8,858 bases of DNA from Methanobacteriota archaeon (GTDB lineage: Archaea; Methanobacteriota; Methanobacteria; Methanobacteriales; Methanobacteriaceae), in NCBI GenBank assembly GCA_023409695.1, contig JAEYQZ010000052.1, positions 1-8,858 of the forward strand. The letters are read 5' to 3'. Position numbers and translations under genes: made by a program. Below are positions 1 to 6,077 of the stretch, in pieces; within the stretch, counting starts at the first letter, position 1, and every line of letters begins with the position of its first letter. The notes under the pieces were generated by a model that saw only the letters and a list, made by a program, of their open reading frames with translations, ran no database searches and was not told where the DNA came from.

Positions 1-100
1 AAAAAGAGGACAAGCGCAGTTATTTAAGGAGATAATTATATTGCATACAGGTTGTAGATCTCTTTATAATCTAGATCTACAAATACACTATTATCTTTAA
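1..100 (+). other. Window edge: possible 3' tail of an upstream gene
   Basis: The first bases may belong to the end of an upstream gene, but the frame cannot be settled. One frame reads KKRTSAVI and stops at 25-27, another reads to a stop at 33-35, and the third stays open to a stop at 98-100. A good Shine-Dalgarno-like GGAGAT at 28-33 sits seven bases before a TTG at 41, which would give a 19-residue micro-ORF ending at 100. This lies across the dcd promoter and is probably fortuitous. Confidence 0.25.
52..82 (+). promoter_or_regulatory. dcd promoter: TATA box inside a perfect 10-bp inverted repeat
   Basis: TTTATAAT at 63-70 fits an archaeal TATA box. It lies in the 11-base loop between two perfect complementary arms, TTGTAGATCT (52-61) and AGATCTACAA (73-82). 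Transcription would start about 25 bases downstream, near 90-95, leaving a leader of about 45-50 bases before the dcd start. The arms flank the TBP site closely, so a dimeric protein bound here would compete with TBP/TFB. An alternative is a terminator hairpin of an upstream gene, but no T-run follows it. Confidence 0.55.
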
Positions 101-140
101 TCTAATAAATTGAATTTAAACGTTTTAAAAGAGGGTAAAC

Positions 141-749
141 ATGGCTATTTTAAGCGATAAACATATTAAAGAATATCTCAATACGGGAAAAATTGTTATA
201 GATCCCCTTGATAGTCCAGATATACAGATACAACCATCATCAGTGGATTTAAGGATAGGAAACGAGTTTAAAGGTTTCAGAATAATTAGAAAACCATGTA
301 TAGATCCAATGGATGAAGCAGATATTGATTCTTATATGGAATCTTTTTATATAGATGAGGGAGAACCTTTTATAATTCATCCTGGCGAATTTGCCCTTGC
401 CACAACTTATGAAACCATAAAGTTACCTGATGACATCGTTGCAAGGGTTGAAGGAAGATCATCCATGGGAAGGCTTGGTGTAACCATGCACGTTACAGCA
501 GGTTATATAGACCCTGGATTCCATGGAAGAATCACGCTGGAGATCTCAAATATCGGTAAAATGCCTGTAGCATTATATACTGGGCAGAGAGTTTGCCAAA
601 TAGTCTTTGAAACCATGACATCCCCATCAGAAAAGCCGTACGGACATCCAGAAAGAGATAGTAAATACATGGGTCAAAAACGTCCCGAATCAAGTAGAAT
701 TAAATACGATAAAGATTTAGTTAGAAAAATAGCTCTTAAAAAAGAGTAA
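141..749 (+). CDS. dcd: dCTP deaminase, probably the dUMP-forming (bifunctional) type
   Basis: This 202-residue protein removes the amino group of dCTP, feeding the dUMP needed for dTMP synthesis in the cytosol. Family signatures are QPSSVDLRIG (31-40), the GRSSMGR loop (105-111), TAGYIDPGF (119-127) and GRITLE, where E134 is the expected catalytic glutamate. The C-terminal DSKYMGQ (173-179) is the tail that closes over the nucleotide. The monofunctional E. coli enzyme has TAHRIDPGW where this protein has TAGYIDPGF; the latter resembles the bifunctional enzyme of Mycobacterium tuberculosis, which converts dCTP straight to dUMP and also shares the EGEPF..HPGEF stretch. The dUMP-forming call is therefore inferred from similarity. 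Length is normal for the family. The ATG is supported by GAGGG at 131-135, five bases upstream. The next gene, glyS, starts 145 bases later with its own leader. Confidence 0.93.
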   Translation: MAILSDKHIKEYLNTGKIVIDPLDSPDIQIQPSSVDLRIGNEFKGFRIIRKPCIDPMDEADIDSYMESFYIDEGEPFIIHPGEFALATTYETIKLPDDIVARVEGRSSMGRLGVTMHVTAGYIDPGFHGRITLEISNIGKMPVALYTGQRVCQIVFETMTSPSEKPYGHPERDSKYMGQKRPESSRIKYDKDLVRKIALKKE

Positions 750-814
750 TGGAGATTATAATTTAATTTAAATATTTAGATTCTTATTAAATTTTTTTCA
801 AGATTTCTAATCGT

Positions 815-833
815 TCAAAATTTCGAATTTTGA
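815..833 (+). repeat. Perfect 8-bp hairpin in the dcd-glyS spacer
   Basis: TCAAAATT (815-822) and AATTTTGA (826-833) are exact complements around a three-base TCG loop. A run of six T (847-852) follows 13 bases later, and another T-run precedes it at 792-798. It could end dcd transcription or act as an operator for glyS. The stem is almost all A/T, so its RNA form would be weak. Confidence 0.4.
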
Positions 834-858
834 TTTCAAATTGAGCTTTTTTGGATGA

Positions 859-891
859 TTTATACATTTATAATTTTTAAAGCGAGATGAT
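859..891 (+). promoter_or_regulatory. Candidate glyS promoter and ribosome binding site
   Basis: Two TATA-like stretches, TTTATACA (859-866) and TTTATAAT (867-874), lie close to the glyS start. A Shine-Dalgarno match GAGATGAT at 884-891 ends three bases before the ATG at 895. A start driven by the nearer TATA would leave almost no leader, so the 859 element or the earlier TTTAAATA at 767-774 is a better candidate. The ribosome binding site is clear; the promoter choice is not. Confidence 0.4.
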
Positions 892-894
892 ACT

Positions 895-2622
895 ATGAAA
901 CATGATAAAGTAATGAACATTGCAAAGAAAAGAGGTTTCCTGTGGTCTTCATTTGAGATATATGCAGGTGTTGCAGGATTTTATGATTACGGCCCTCTTG
1001 GCGCTATACTAAAAAATTCAATCATCAACAAATGGAGAGAATATTACGTTGTGAGGGAAGGGTTTTATGAAATAGAATCTCCTACTGTAATGCCAGAAGA
1101 AGCTTTAAAAGCTTCAGGTCACGTTGACAATTTCACTGATCCAATGACTGAATGTAAAGAATGTTTAGAAGTCTACCGGGCAGATCACATAATTGAAGAA
1201 GTGATTGATAAAGAAGTGGAAGGCTTAACCAATGAAGAACTCACTGCAATGATTGCGGATGAAGAAATAGGCTGCCCTAAATGTGGCAGTCAGTTATCTC
1301 GTGTGTGGAATTACAACCTGATGTTTCAAACATTAATAGGTGCCAAAGGTAAAAAAACAGGTTACATGCGTCCTGAGACAGCCCAAGGTATTTTCATACC
1401 ATTTAAGAGGCTTCTGAGATTTTTTAGAGGTAAATTACCATTTGGTGTGGTTCAAATTGGAAAAGCCTACCGAAATGAAATATCTCCAAGACAGGGTGTA
1501 ATAAGGCTCCGTGAATTTACTCAGGCTGAAGCTGAGATTTTTGTTGATCCTAGAGATAAAACCCATAGAAAATTCCATGAAATCAAGGATAATATACTCA
1601 AACTTTACCCTGCAGAAATCCAGATGAATGAAGGAGAACCAATCGAAGTAACTGCAGGAGAAGCACTTTCAAAGAAAATAGTATCAAGTCAAATGCTTGT
1701 TTACCAGTTATATCTTGCAAGTGAGTTTCTAGAGGAAATAGGAATTCCTGATGATGTTATAAGGTTCAGGCAACATTTACCAACTGAGATGGCGCATTAT
1801 GCAATTGACTGCTGGGATGTAGAGGTAAAAACTGAAAGGTACGGCTGGGTAGAAATAATTGGAATTGCAGATAGAACTGATTACGACCTTAAATCTCACA
1901 CAGAACACAGTAAAGAAGACTTAAGGGTCTTTATAGAATATGATGAACCTAAACAGATTAAAAAATTAGCTGTAAAACCAAATATGAGTAAATTTGGACC
2001 CTCATTTAAAGGTGATGCGCCAAAGATACTTAAAGCGCTTGAAGATATTGAAGCTGAAAGTGTTAAACAAGCAATTGAAAATGAAGGATCATTTAAACTT
2101 GAGATAAGTGGTAATTCATATGAATTACTCCCAGATCATGTTAATTTTGAAGAAGTAAACGAAACTGTAAGGGGAGAAAAAATATTCCCTCATGTTATAG
2201 AACCTTCTTATGGTATAGACCGTATAATATTTTCCGTGCTTTCACATACCTTTACAGAAGATAAAGAGAATGACAGGGAATATTTCAAGTTACCAATAGA
2301 CATAGCCCCAGTTGAAGTGAGTGTTTTCCCACTTTTAAATAAAGAAGAACTTGTAAATGTAGCACTTCAAATAGAAGATGATCTAAGGTTAGATGGCTTT
2401 ATAGCAGAATTCGATACATCAGGAACTATTGGGCGGCGATACGCCCGTTCGGATGAAATAGGAGTACCATTTGCAGTAACTGTTGATCATGAATCTTTAG
2501 AGGATAATATGGTCACCATAAGAAACAGGGATACTACTGAACAGAAAAGGATTCCAATTTCAGACATCAGCGAAGTTTTAGACAGTTTAATGAATTACTG
2601 GGTTGAATTTGAAGATCTTTAA
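895..2622 (+). CDS. glyS: Glycyl-tRNA synthetase, archaeal/eukaryal-type class II
   Basis: This 575-residue enzyme attaches glycine to tRNA-Gly in the cytosol and belongs to the alpha2 type, not the bacterial alpha2beta2 type. Motif 1 spans roughly residues 38-84 and includes the ASGHVDNFTDPM signature. Two cysteine pairs, C87/C90 (CKEC) and C127/C130 (CPKCG), probably bind zinc in the insertion typical of archaeal forms. The RPETAQGIF box (159-167) and motif 2 (YRNEISPRQG, 192-201, then LREFTQAE) form the ATP and glycine site. Motif 3 is EPSYGIDRIIF (436-446). The anticodon-binding domain runs from about 465 to the end and carries the TIGRRYARSDEIGVP signature (511-525). Length and all motifs look intact. 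The ATG at 895 has a good Shine-Dalgarno three bases upstream. A hairpin terminator follows the stop by 15 bases. Some databases name this archaeal form glyQS; the function is not in doubt. Confidence 0.97.
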   Translation: MKHDKVMNIAKKRGFLWSSFEIYAGVAGFYDYGPLGAILKNSIINKWREYYVVREGFYEIESPTVMPEEALKASGHVDNFTDPMTECKECLEVYRADHIIEEVIDKEVEGLTNEELTAMIADEEIGCPKCGSQLSRVWNYNLMFQTLIGAKGKKTGYMRPETAQGIFIPFKRLLRFFRGKLPFGVVQIGKAYRNEISPRQGVIRLREFTQAEAEIFVDPRDKTHRKFHEIKDNILKLYPAEIQMNEGEPIEVTAGEALSKKIVSSQMLVYQLYLASEFLEEIGIPDDVIRFRQHLPTEMAHYAIDCWDVEVKTERYGWVEIIGIADRTDYDLKSHTEHSKEDLRVFIEYDEPKQIKKLAVKPNMSKFGPSFKGDAPKILKALEDIEAESVKQAIENEGSFKLEISGNSYELLPDHVNFEEVNETVRGEKIFPHVIEPSYGIDRIIFSVLSHTFTEDKENDREYFKLPIDIAPVEVSVFPLLNKEELVNVALQIEDDLRLDGFIAEFDTSGTIGRRYARSDEIGVPFAVTVDHESLEDNMVTIRNRDTTEQKRIPISDISEVLDSLMNYWVEFEDL

Positions 2623-2637
2623 TCTGCTTATATTATA

Positions 2638-2672
2638 TTCTCAAAGTTATCTTTGAGAAATAATTTATTTTT
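2638..2672 (+). terminator. glyS terminator: 9-bp hairpin followed by T-runs
   Basis: TTCTCAAAG (2638-2646) pairs exactly with CTTTGAGAA (2651-2659) around a TTAT loop, 15 bases after the glyS stop. T-rich runs follow at 2667-2672, 2677-2681, 2683-2688 and 2704-2716. This resembles a bacterial intrinsic terminator. Archaeal RNA polymerase mainly needs the T-runs, several of which are present. Confidence 0.7.
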
Positions 2673-2732
2673 GGAGTTTTTGTTTTTTAGCAATTTTTAA
2701 ATACTTTTCTTTTTTTATTTCTTTACTTAATG

Positions 2733-2761
2733 TCTTTAATTAAATAAAAAAGAATTAAAGA
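2733..2761 (-). terminator. Candidate terminator of the UbiA gene
   Basis: TCTTTAATT (2733-2741) and AATTAAAGA (2753-2761) form a 9-bp inverted repeat just past the UbiA stop. Read on the minus strand, the loop contains a run of six T (2751 down to 2746). Together with the glyS terminator it isolates the two convergent genes within about 145 bases. Confidence 0.45.
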
Positions 2762-2766
2762 TGGAT

Positions 2767-3681
2767 TTATACTATTGCAATAATGTAGCATAGCACCAGC
2801 ACAAAAATCCATTCTCCATGTACCAGAAGGGACATGTATTTGCTAACTTCTTCCGTGTTGCTGACATAATTTATGTGCCAGTAGCTGTTAATCATGGAAA
2901 AGGCCATTGTTATGAAGTAACCAAGGGAAAGCCCGTAAAATAGAAGTATTGAAATTAGGGGTATAATGGAAAACGTAAGTGCTGAGAGTATCTTTTTTGT
3001 TTTTTCTTTTCCAATTCCAACTGGGATAGTTCTTATGCCGTTTGCTGTGTCTCCTTCTATGTCCCTTATATCACATACAACGGAATTTACGAAACTTTTT
3101 ACAAAGAAGAAGTAGAATATGGGAATTATAAATGCCCATGATACGTTAGGTGCATTGATTGCAGGAATAAAAGTTGTTACAACTGCCCAGCTTAAGGCAA
3201 TGATTATATTTTTAACTGCAAATATATCCTTTAGACGTGGTAATTTAGAAGACACTTTGATGCTGTATACAACTCCCGCAAAAAGGGGAACTAATAAAAT
3301 AATAACAGCATAAAAGCTATCTAAAAGTCCTAATATTATTGCAATAATATAGGAAGAGCCAACGGCAAAAATGAGTGTTTTTTCATTACTATTAACGAAG
3401 CTGGCCTTTTCTGGCGAATTAACTTCATCTTCTTCTTTATCTGTTAAATTATTCATGCAGTAAACTGCAAAAATTACAAGAAATGTAGATAGGAGTAGAC
3501 TCCAGTCTATAACTGCCCCAAATAACAAAAAGGGATAATATGTCCTTAAAGAACCAAATATTGCTGTAGACAACGTACTTTTCAATAGAAAAGATATAAA
3601 TTTTTCTATTTTTTCGTAACTCGTGTTTACAAAACTATTTATTAAGTCATTCCAGTATTTTGTTTTATCGACTAATTGCAT
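2767..3681 (-). CDS. UbiA-family membrane prenyltransferase, substrate unknown
   Basis: The 304-residue protein is predicted to lie in the membrane with about eight or nine hydrophobic segments (roughly 38-58, 60-76, 103-119, 122-138, 156-173, 182-200, 229-249, 250-266, 286-303). It has both aspartate-rich motifs of the UbiA superfamily, which hold prenyl diphosphate through Mg2+. The first is NNLTDKEED at 77-85 (D81, D85), with Asn in place of the usual Asp at 78. The second is DIRDIEGD at 204-211 (D204, D207, D211), followed by the common RTIPVGIG. The Y139-S140 and K157-N158 positions also fit the family. The reaction would be transfer of a polyprenyl group to an aromatic or polar acceptor. 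Digeranylgeranylglyceryl phosphate synthase is the best-known archaeal member, but I cannot assign that role. The start is supported by AAGGAAG about ten bases upstream. It is not in an operon, being convergent with glyS and separated by 470 bases from regulator A. Confidence 0.85.
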   Translation of the reverse strand: MQLVDKTKYWNDLINSFVNTSYEKIEKFISFLLKSTLSTAIFGSLRTYYPFLLFGAVIDWSLLLSTFLVIFAVYCMNNLTDKEEDEVNSPEKASFVNSNEKTLIFAVGSSYIIAIILGLLDSFYAVIILLVPLFAGVVYSIKVSSKLPRLKDIFAVKNIIIALSWAVVTTFIPAINAPNVSWAFIIPIFYFFFVKSFVNSVVCDIRDIEGDTANGIRTIPVGIGKEKTKKILSALTFSIIPLISILLFYGLSLGYFITMAFSMINSYWHINYVSNTEEVSKYMSLLVHGEWIFVLVLCYIIAIV

Positions 3682-3828
3682 TAAGATCGCTTCCTTTTAA
3701 TATCATTGAGTTGTAAATCCATGGATGAACTTACTCTAATGATCATTAATTTGTTTATAATCTTGAATGCAAATCTAATATTTCGCTTATTTTCACCTAT
3801 TACTCATATTTTAATTATATTTTTAAAA

Positions 3829-3879
3829 TTAAACCTTTAAAATGTATAATACGTTTATAATAATTGATTTAAACCTTTA
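3829..3879. repeat. 11-bp direct repeat, TTAAACCTTTA, two copies 40 bp apart
   Basis: TTAAACCTTTA occurs at 3829-3839 and 3869-3879, exactly 40 bp apart, or close to four helical turns. A shorter inverted match, AAGGTTTA, is at 4087-4094. The copies lie upstream of the UbiA gene and could be binding sites on one helix face. In DNA this A/T-rich, chance is a serious alternative. Confidence 0.35.
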
Positions 3880-4001
3880 TTTTATTAGTTTAATATTTGA
3901 GGGAGACTCTTCGGTAGTTACTTAAACTAATATGTTATTAAAATTTTCTATATTCATCAGATAGATGTATAATTAAAAATAGCTCTATTTTTTAGATTGT
4001 A

Positions 4002-4037
4002 AATTAAGAAATGACCATATGGGATGATTTCTTAATT
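4002..4037. repeat. 36-bp interrupted palindrome with an inner CCATATGG
   Basis: AATTAAGAAAT (4002-4012) and ATTTCTTAATT (4027-4037) are exact 11-bp complements. The loop contains a second, nearly concentric palindrome, CCATATGG (4015-4022). No T-run follows on either strand immediately, so a terminator role is weak. It may be an operator or fold as a structured RNA, and it lies between the UbiA gene and regulator A. Confidence 0.55.
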
Positions 4038-4063
4038 GATGATATATTAGAAATTTAAATAGT

Positions 4064-4122
4064 AAAAAAATAAGATTAACCTATTGAAGGTTTATTTGAG
4101 ATAATATGGAAATATATTATCT
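4064..4122 (-). terminator. Candidate terminator of FilR1-type regulator A
   Basis: Thirty bases past the stop of regulator A, AGATAATAT and ATATTATCT form a 9-bp hairpin (4099-4107 with 4114-4122, six-base loop). A run of seven T on the minus strand (4070 down to 4064) lies a further 29 bases downstream. The T-run alone is a plausible archaeal termination signal; a role for the hairpin is less certain. Confidence 0.45.
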
Positions 4123-4151
4123 TTTATAACTGCACTACATATTCTATTTTT

Positions 4152-4976
4152 TTATAAATTTATTTTATCTGCCTGTTTACGGTAGTATTCAAATAATCTG
4201 TTGCCCCATGCAAGTGCATCGCTGTCATTGCTTACTAGATTTCGAGTAGGGTCATACATTCCATTTACTGAAAAAAAGCCCATTGTCATGAATTTGTCTG
4301 TAACTGTAAATGCAACTTTAATATCTTTATCCAGTTCCCATAAAGTTAAATTTCCAGTTGCGATTAACTCTTTTAAATCTTCTTCTCCTTTATCAATTGA
4401 TTGTATGGTTTTTTTTAGCACGTCGCTGGTTAATATTAGTTCAACATTGATGTTGTTTTCTATAATCTTTTTAAAAGTTTCTGGATAATTTGGATAAAAT
4501 ATTGGAGAAATACCCCTTATCCTTTTAGAGTCTAATACAATTTCTAGATGTGTTCCATGCACCTTAAAAACATCTATATTGTCGGCTTCAATAAGCTGGG
4601 AGTTGCTTAAATGGCCTATATCCATGAGCAAATCGTGAGGAATATCTCTTATTTCGTGATTGAATAATAATCTCTGAAGTTTTTTAAGTGAAACAGATGC
4701 TCTAATAGTATCTATTAATTTTAAAACCATTATTTTTCCTATTTCTGATAGAAAAAAATTATCTCCTTCTTTTATAACTAATTCTTGTTTTTCAAGTTCA
4801 TTGATTCCATGTAGTATGGTGGATGCGGGTATTCCAGTTAATTCCCTCAGATCTTTAGTTTTCTTAGATCCTTCGCTTAGACTTATCATGATCTTTGTTC
4901 TGACACTGGAGGTACTTTGAGATTTTATATCGTCTTTCACTTCTTCATAGAAATTTAGAATATCGGTTATATGCAT
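4152..4976 (-). CDS. FilR1-family winged-helix transcription regulator (A)
   Basis: This 274-residue protein is a predicted soluble DNA-binding regulator. Residues 20-85 form a winged helix-turn-helix of the ArsR-like kind, with helices in SSVRTKIMISLSEG (23-36) and the presumed recognition region DLRELTGIPAST (42-53). The rest matches the FilR1/DUF1724 domain: ISPIFYPNY (156-164), NVELILT (177-183), a DIKVAFTVTD strand (218-227), GMYDP and WGNRLFEYY near the end. Characterised relatives are FilR1 of Methanothrix harundinacea and the Msr regulators of methyltransferase genes in Methanosarcina; the ligand here is unknown. I place the start at 4976, not the upstream in-frame ATG at 4997. AAGGTG at 4982-4987 lies five bases before 4976, the 4997 ATG has no Shine-Dalgarno, and this start aligns with paralogs B and C. 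Its helix-turn-helix DNA is unusually similar to that of B. Confidence 0.87.
   Translation of the reverse strand: MHITDILNFYEEVKDDIKSQSTSSVRTKIMISLSEGSKKTKDLRELTGIPASTILHGINELEKQELVIKEGDNFFLSEIGKIMVLKLIDTIRASVSLKKLQRLLFNHEIRDIPHDLLMDIGHLSNSQLIEADNIDVFKVHGTHLEIVLDSKRIRGISPIFYPNYPETFKKIIENNINVELILTSDVLKKTIQSIDKGEEDLKELIATGNLTLWELDKDIKVAFTVTDKFMTMGFFSVNGMYDPTRNLVSNDSDALAWGNRLFEYYRKQADKINL
4786..4910. repeat. 125-bp segment of regulator A repeated in regulator B
   Basis: Positions 4786-4910 align without gaps to 5780-5904 with 12 mismatches (about 90% identical), including one uninterrupted run of 31 bases (4786-4816). The 65-66 bases on either side, in the same alignment, are only about 65% and 71% identical by hand count. 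The segment encodes the helix-turn-helix core. The sharp boundaries suggest gene conversion between the two neighbours. Confidence 0.8.
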
Positions 4977-5001
4977 GTGTACACCTTGATTATCCATAAG
5001 A

Positions 5002-5034
5002 TATTACTATTTTGATATTTCTCATATAAAAATA
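5002..5034 (-). promoter_or_regulatory. Candidate promoter of regulator A
   Basis: On the minus strand a TATTTTTATAT stretch (5034 down to 5024) would place the transcription start near 5002, leaving about 26 bases before the 4976 start, including its AAGGTG site. Two direct copies of GATATT at 5000-5005 and 5014-5019 lie at and just upstream of that start and could bind a regulator. Confidence 0.45.
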
Positions 5035-5113
5035 GGTATTATTGGGTAAAACATGATAATATTAAAGGAAGATAGAAGTAATACTCTTAAATCATGTCAA
5101 AATATAAAATAGT

Positions 5114-5119
5114 AAAAAA
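5114..5119 (-). terminator. T-run downstream of regulator B
   Basis: Twelve bases beyond the stop of regulator B the minus strand has a run of six T, followed by further T-rich sequence towards 5098. No strong hairpin precedes it. This is a plausible simple archaeal termination signal before the promoter of A. Confidence 0.35.
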
Positions 5120-5130
5120 TTCACAAGACT

Positions 5131-5970
5131 TTATTCAAAATATTTCCTATCGATTTTTTGAGATTTTTTCAGGTAGTAATTAAACAGTTTATTTCCCCAT
5201 GTGATTGCATCATCCTGATCACTTACTAAAATCAAATTGGGATCGTATATTCCATCTACTGAAAACAGACTTAATATCATTGAATTGTCTGTAACTGTAA
5301 ATGCAATTTTAATATCTTCTTTTATCTCCCATATTTTAAGCTTTTTTTCTGAAATTAATCTTTTAAAATCACTTAAATCTGTTGAATTAAGTGAATTAAT
5401 TGTTTTTTCCAGTATTTCCTTAGTTAATATTAACTCTACACATGCACTTCCTTTAAGTAGTTCTGCAAAAGTTTCTATATAATCTGGGTAAAATATGGGT
5501 GAAATACGTTTTATTTCTTTAGAACTTGAGACAAGTTGGATGTATGTTCTATGTGTATTTAACATATCATCAGGTTTGTTTTCAATAAGATTAGAACTGC
5601 TTAAATTTCCAATTTTAATTAATAAATTTTGGGGAATAGCTTCTATGTCATGATTAATCCATAATTTCTTAGTATTCTTAAGTAATTCGCGTGTTTTAAT
5701 CATATCTACTAATTTAAGCGTTGATATGTGTCCTATTTCAGATAAAAAGAAGTCATCTCCTTTTCTTGATATTAATTTCTGTTTTTCAAGTTCATTGATT
5801 CCATGTAGTAGGGTAGATGCGGGTATTCCAGTTAATTCCCTTAAATCTTTAGTTTTTTTGGGCCCTTCGCTTAGACTTATCATGATCTTTATCCGGACAC
5901 TAGATATGCCTTGGAATTTTAAATCTTCTTTAACATAGTCATAACAATTTAAAATATCCTCTATATTCAT
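5131..5970 (-). CDS. FilR1-family winged-helix transcription regulator (B)
   Basis: This 279-residue paralog of regulator A has the same layout: SSVRIKIMISLSEG (23-36), recognition region DLRELTGIPAST (42-53), then the FilR1 domain with ISPIFYPDY (156-164), VELILT, DIKIAFTVTD (219-228), GIYDP and WGNKLFNYY (258-266). The recognition region is identical to that of A, so both probably bind the same or very similar sites. The C-terminal sensing half has drifted to roughly 50% identity by eye. A charged tail (KIDRKYFE) is longer than in A. I set the start at 5970: AGGTG at 5976-5980 lies five bases upstream, and this aligns exactly with A and C. The ATG at 5988 has its only GGAG directly abutting it, too close to serve. 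Promoter and terminator signals on both sides suggest a separate transcript. Target genes and ligand are unknown. Confidence 0.87.
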   Translation of the reverse strand: MNIEDILNCYDYVKEDLKFQGISSVRIKIMISLSEGPKKTKDLRELTGIPASTLLHGINELEKQKLISRKGDDFFLSEIGHISTLKLVDMIKTRELLKNTKKLWINHDIEAIPQNLLIKIGNLSSSNLIENKPDDMLNTHRTYIQLVSSSKEIKRISPIFYPDYIETFAELLKGSACVELILTKEILEKTINSLNSTDLSDFKRLISEKKLKIWEIKEDIKIAFTVTDNSMILSLFSVDGIYDPNLILVSDQDDAITWGNKLFNYYLKKSQKIDRKYFE

Positions 5971-5995
5971 AAATGCACCTGCAAACATCTCCGTG

Positions 5996-6025
5996 TTTTA
6001 TATTTTTGTTTGCTATATATATAAA
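5996..6025 (-). promoter_or_regulatory. Promoter of regulator B with consensus TATA box
   Basis: TTTATATA on the minus strand (6025 down to 6018) matches the archaeal TATA consensus. The start site would fall near 5996, giving a leader of about 26 bases that contains the AGGTG ribosome binding site, the same geometry as at regulator A. No inverted repeat is evident between TATA box and start. Confidence 0.6.
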
Positions 6026-6077
6026 GATAATCCATTTTAAAATGAAAATAGGACTTTAAATGATTATGATAGTACTG

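Larger units (their letters stand above)
3682..4151. other. 470-base region without a convincing gene, upstream of the UbiA gene
   Basis: This strongly A/T-rich stretch holds the UbiA promoter and the 3' end of regulator A's transcript. Possible minus-strand TATA boxes for the UbiA gene are near 3752-3760 and 3812-3824; neither is decisive. Also present are an 11-bp direct repeat (3829 and 3869), a 36-bp interrupted palindrome (4002-4037) and a terminator-like hairpin (4099-4122). A relatively G/C-rich patch, GGGAGACTCTTCGG at 3901-3914, stands out but has no recognised identity. A 39-codon reading frame at 3721-3840 (+) exists but lacks support. Confidence 0.6.

Noticed and set aside
41..100. 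A 19-residue micro-ORF from TTG at 41 with GGAGAT upstream, a possible leader peptide for dcd.
   Set aside because: It would overlap the dcd TATA box and inverted repeat, so it would not be on the dcd transcript, and the frame is open from the window edge, so it may be the tail of an upstream gene.
3721..3840. A 39-codon plus-strand reading frame starting MDELTLMIINLF, hydrophobic throughout.
   Set aside because: No Shine-Dalgarno site lies upstream, and in A/T-rich DNA chance frames naturally read as hydrophobic residues. It could be a membrane micro-protein, but nothing supports it.
3922..3957. A minus-strand mini-frame beginning MNIENFNN, resembling the MNIEDILN start of regulator B, suggesting a remnant of a fourth paralog.
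   Set aside because: It stops after 11 codons, has no ribosome binding site, and no other FilR1 motif (ISPIF, FTVT, WGN) is visible in the surrounding sequence.
4027..4080. TGATGA at 4037-4042 as a C box of a C/D guide RNA.
   Set aside because: No matching CTGA D box follows at a suitable distance and no guide-like pairing frame is visible.
4201..4488. Plus-strand reading frames running opposite the regulator, hydrolase and kinase genes.
   Set aside because: They are antisense shadows of well-supported genes, with no family resemblance or ribosome binding sites.
5051..5097. ACATGAT (5051-5057) and ATCATGT (5091-5097) as an inverted repeat between regulators A and B.
   Set aside because: Seven-base arms 33 bases apart in A/T-rich DNA are easily due to chance, and the position suggests no role.
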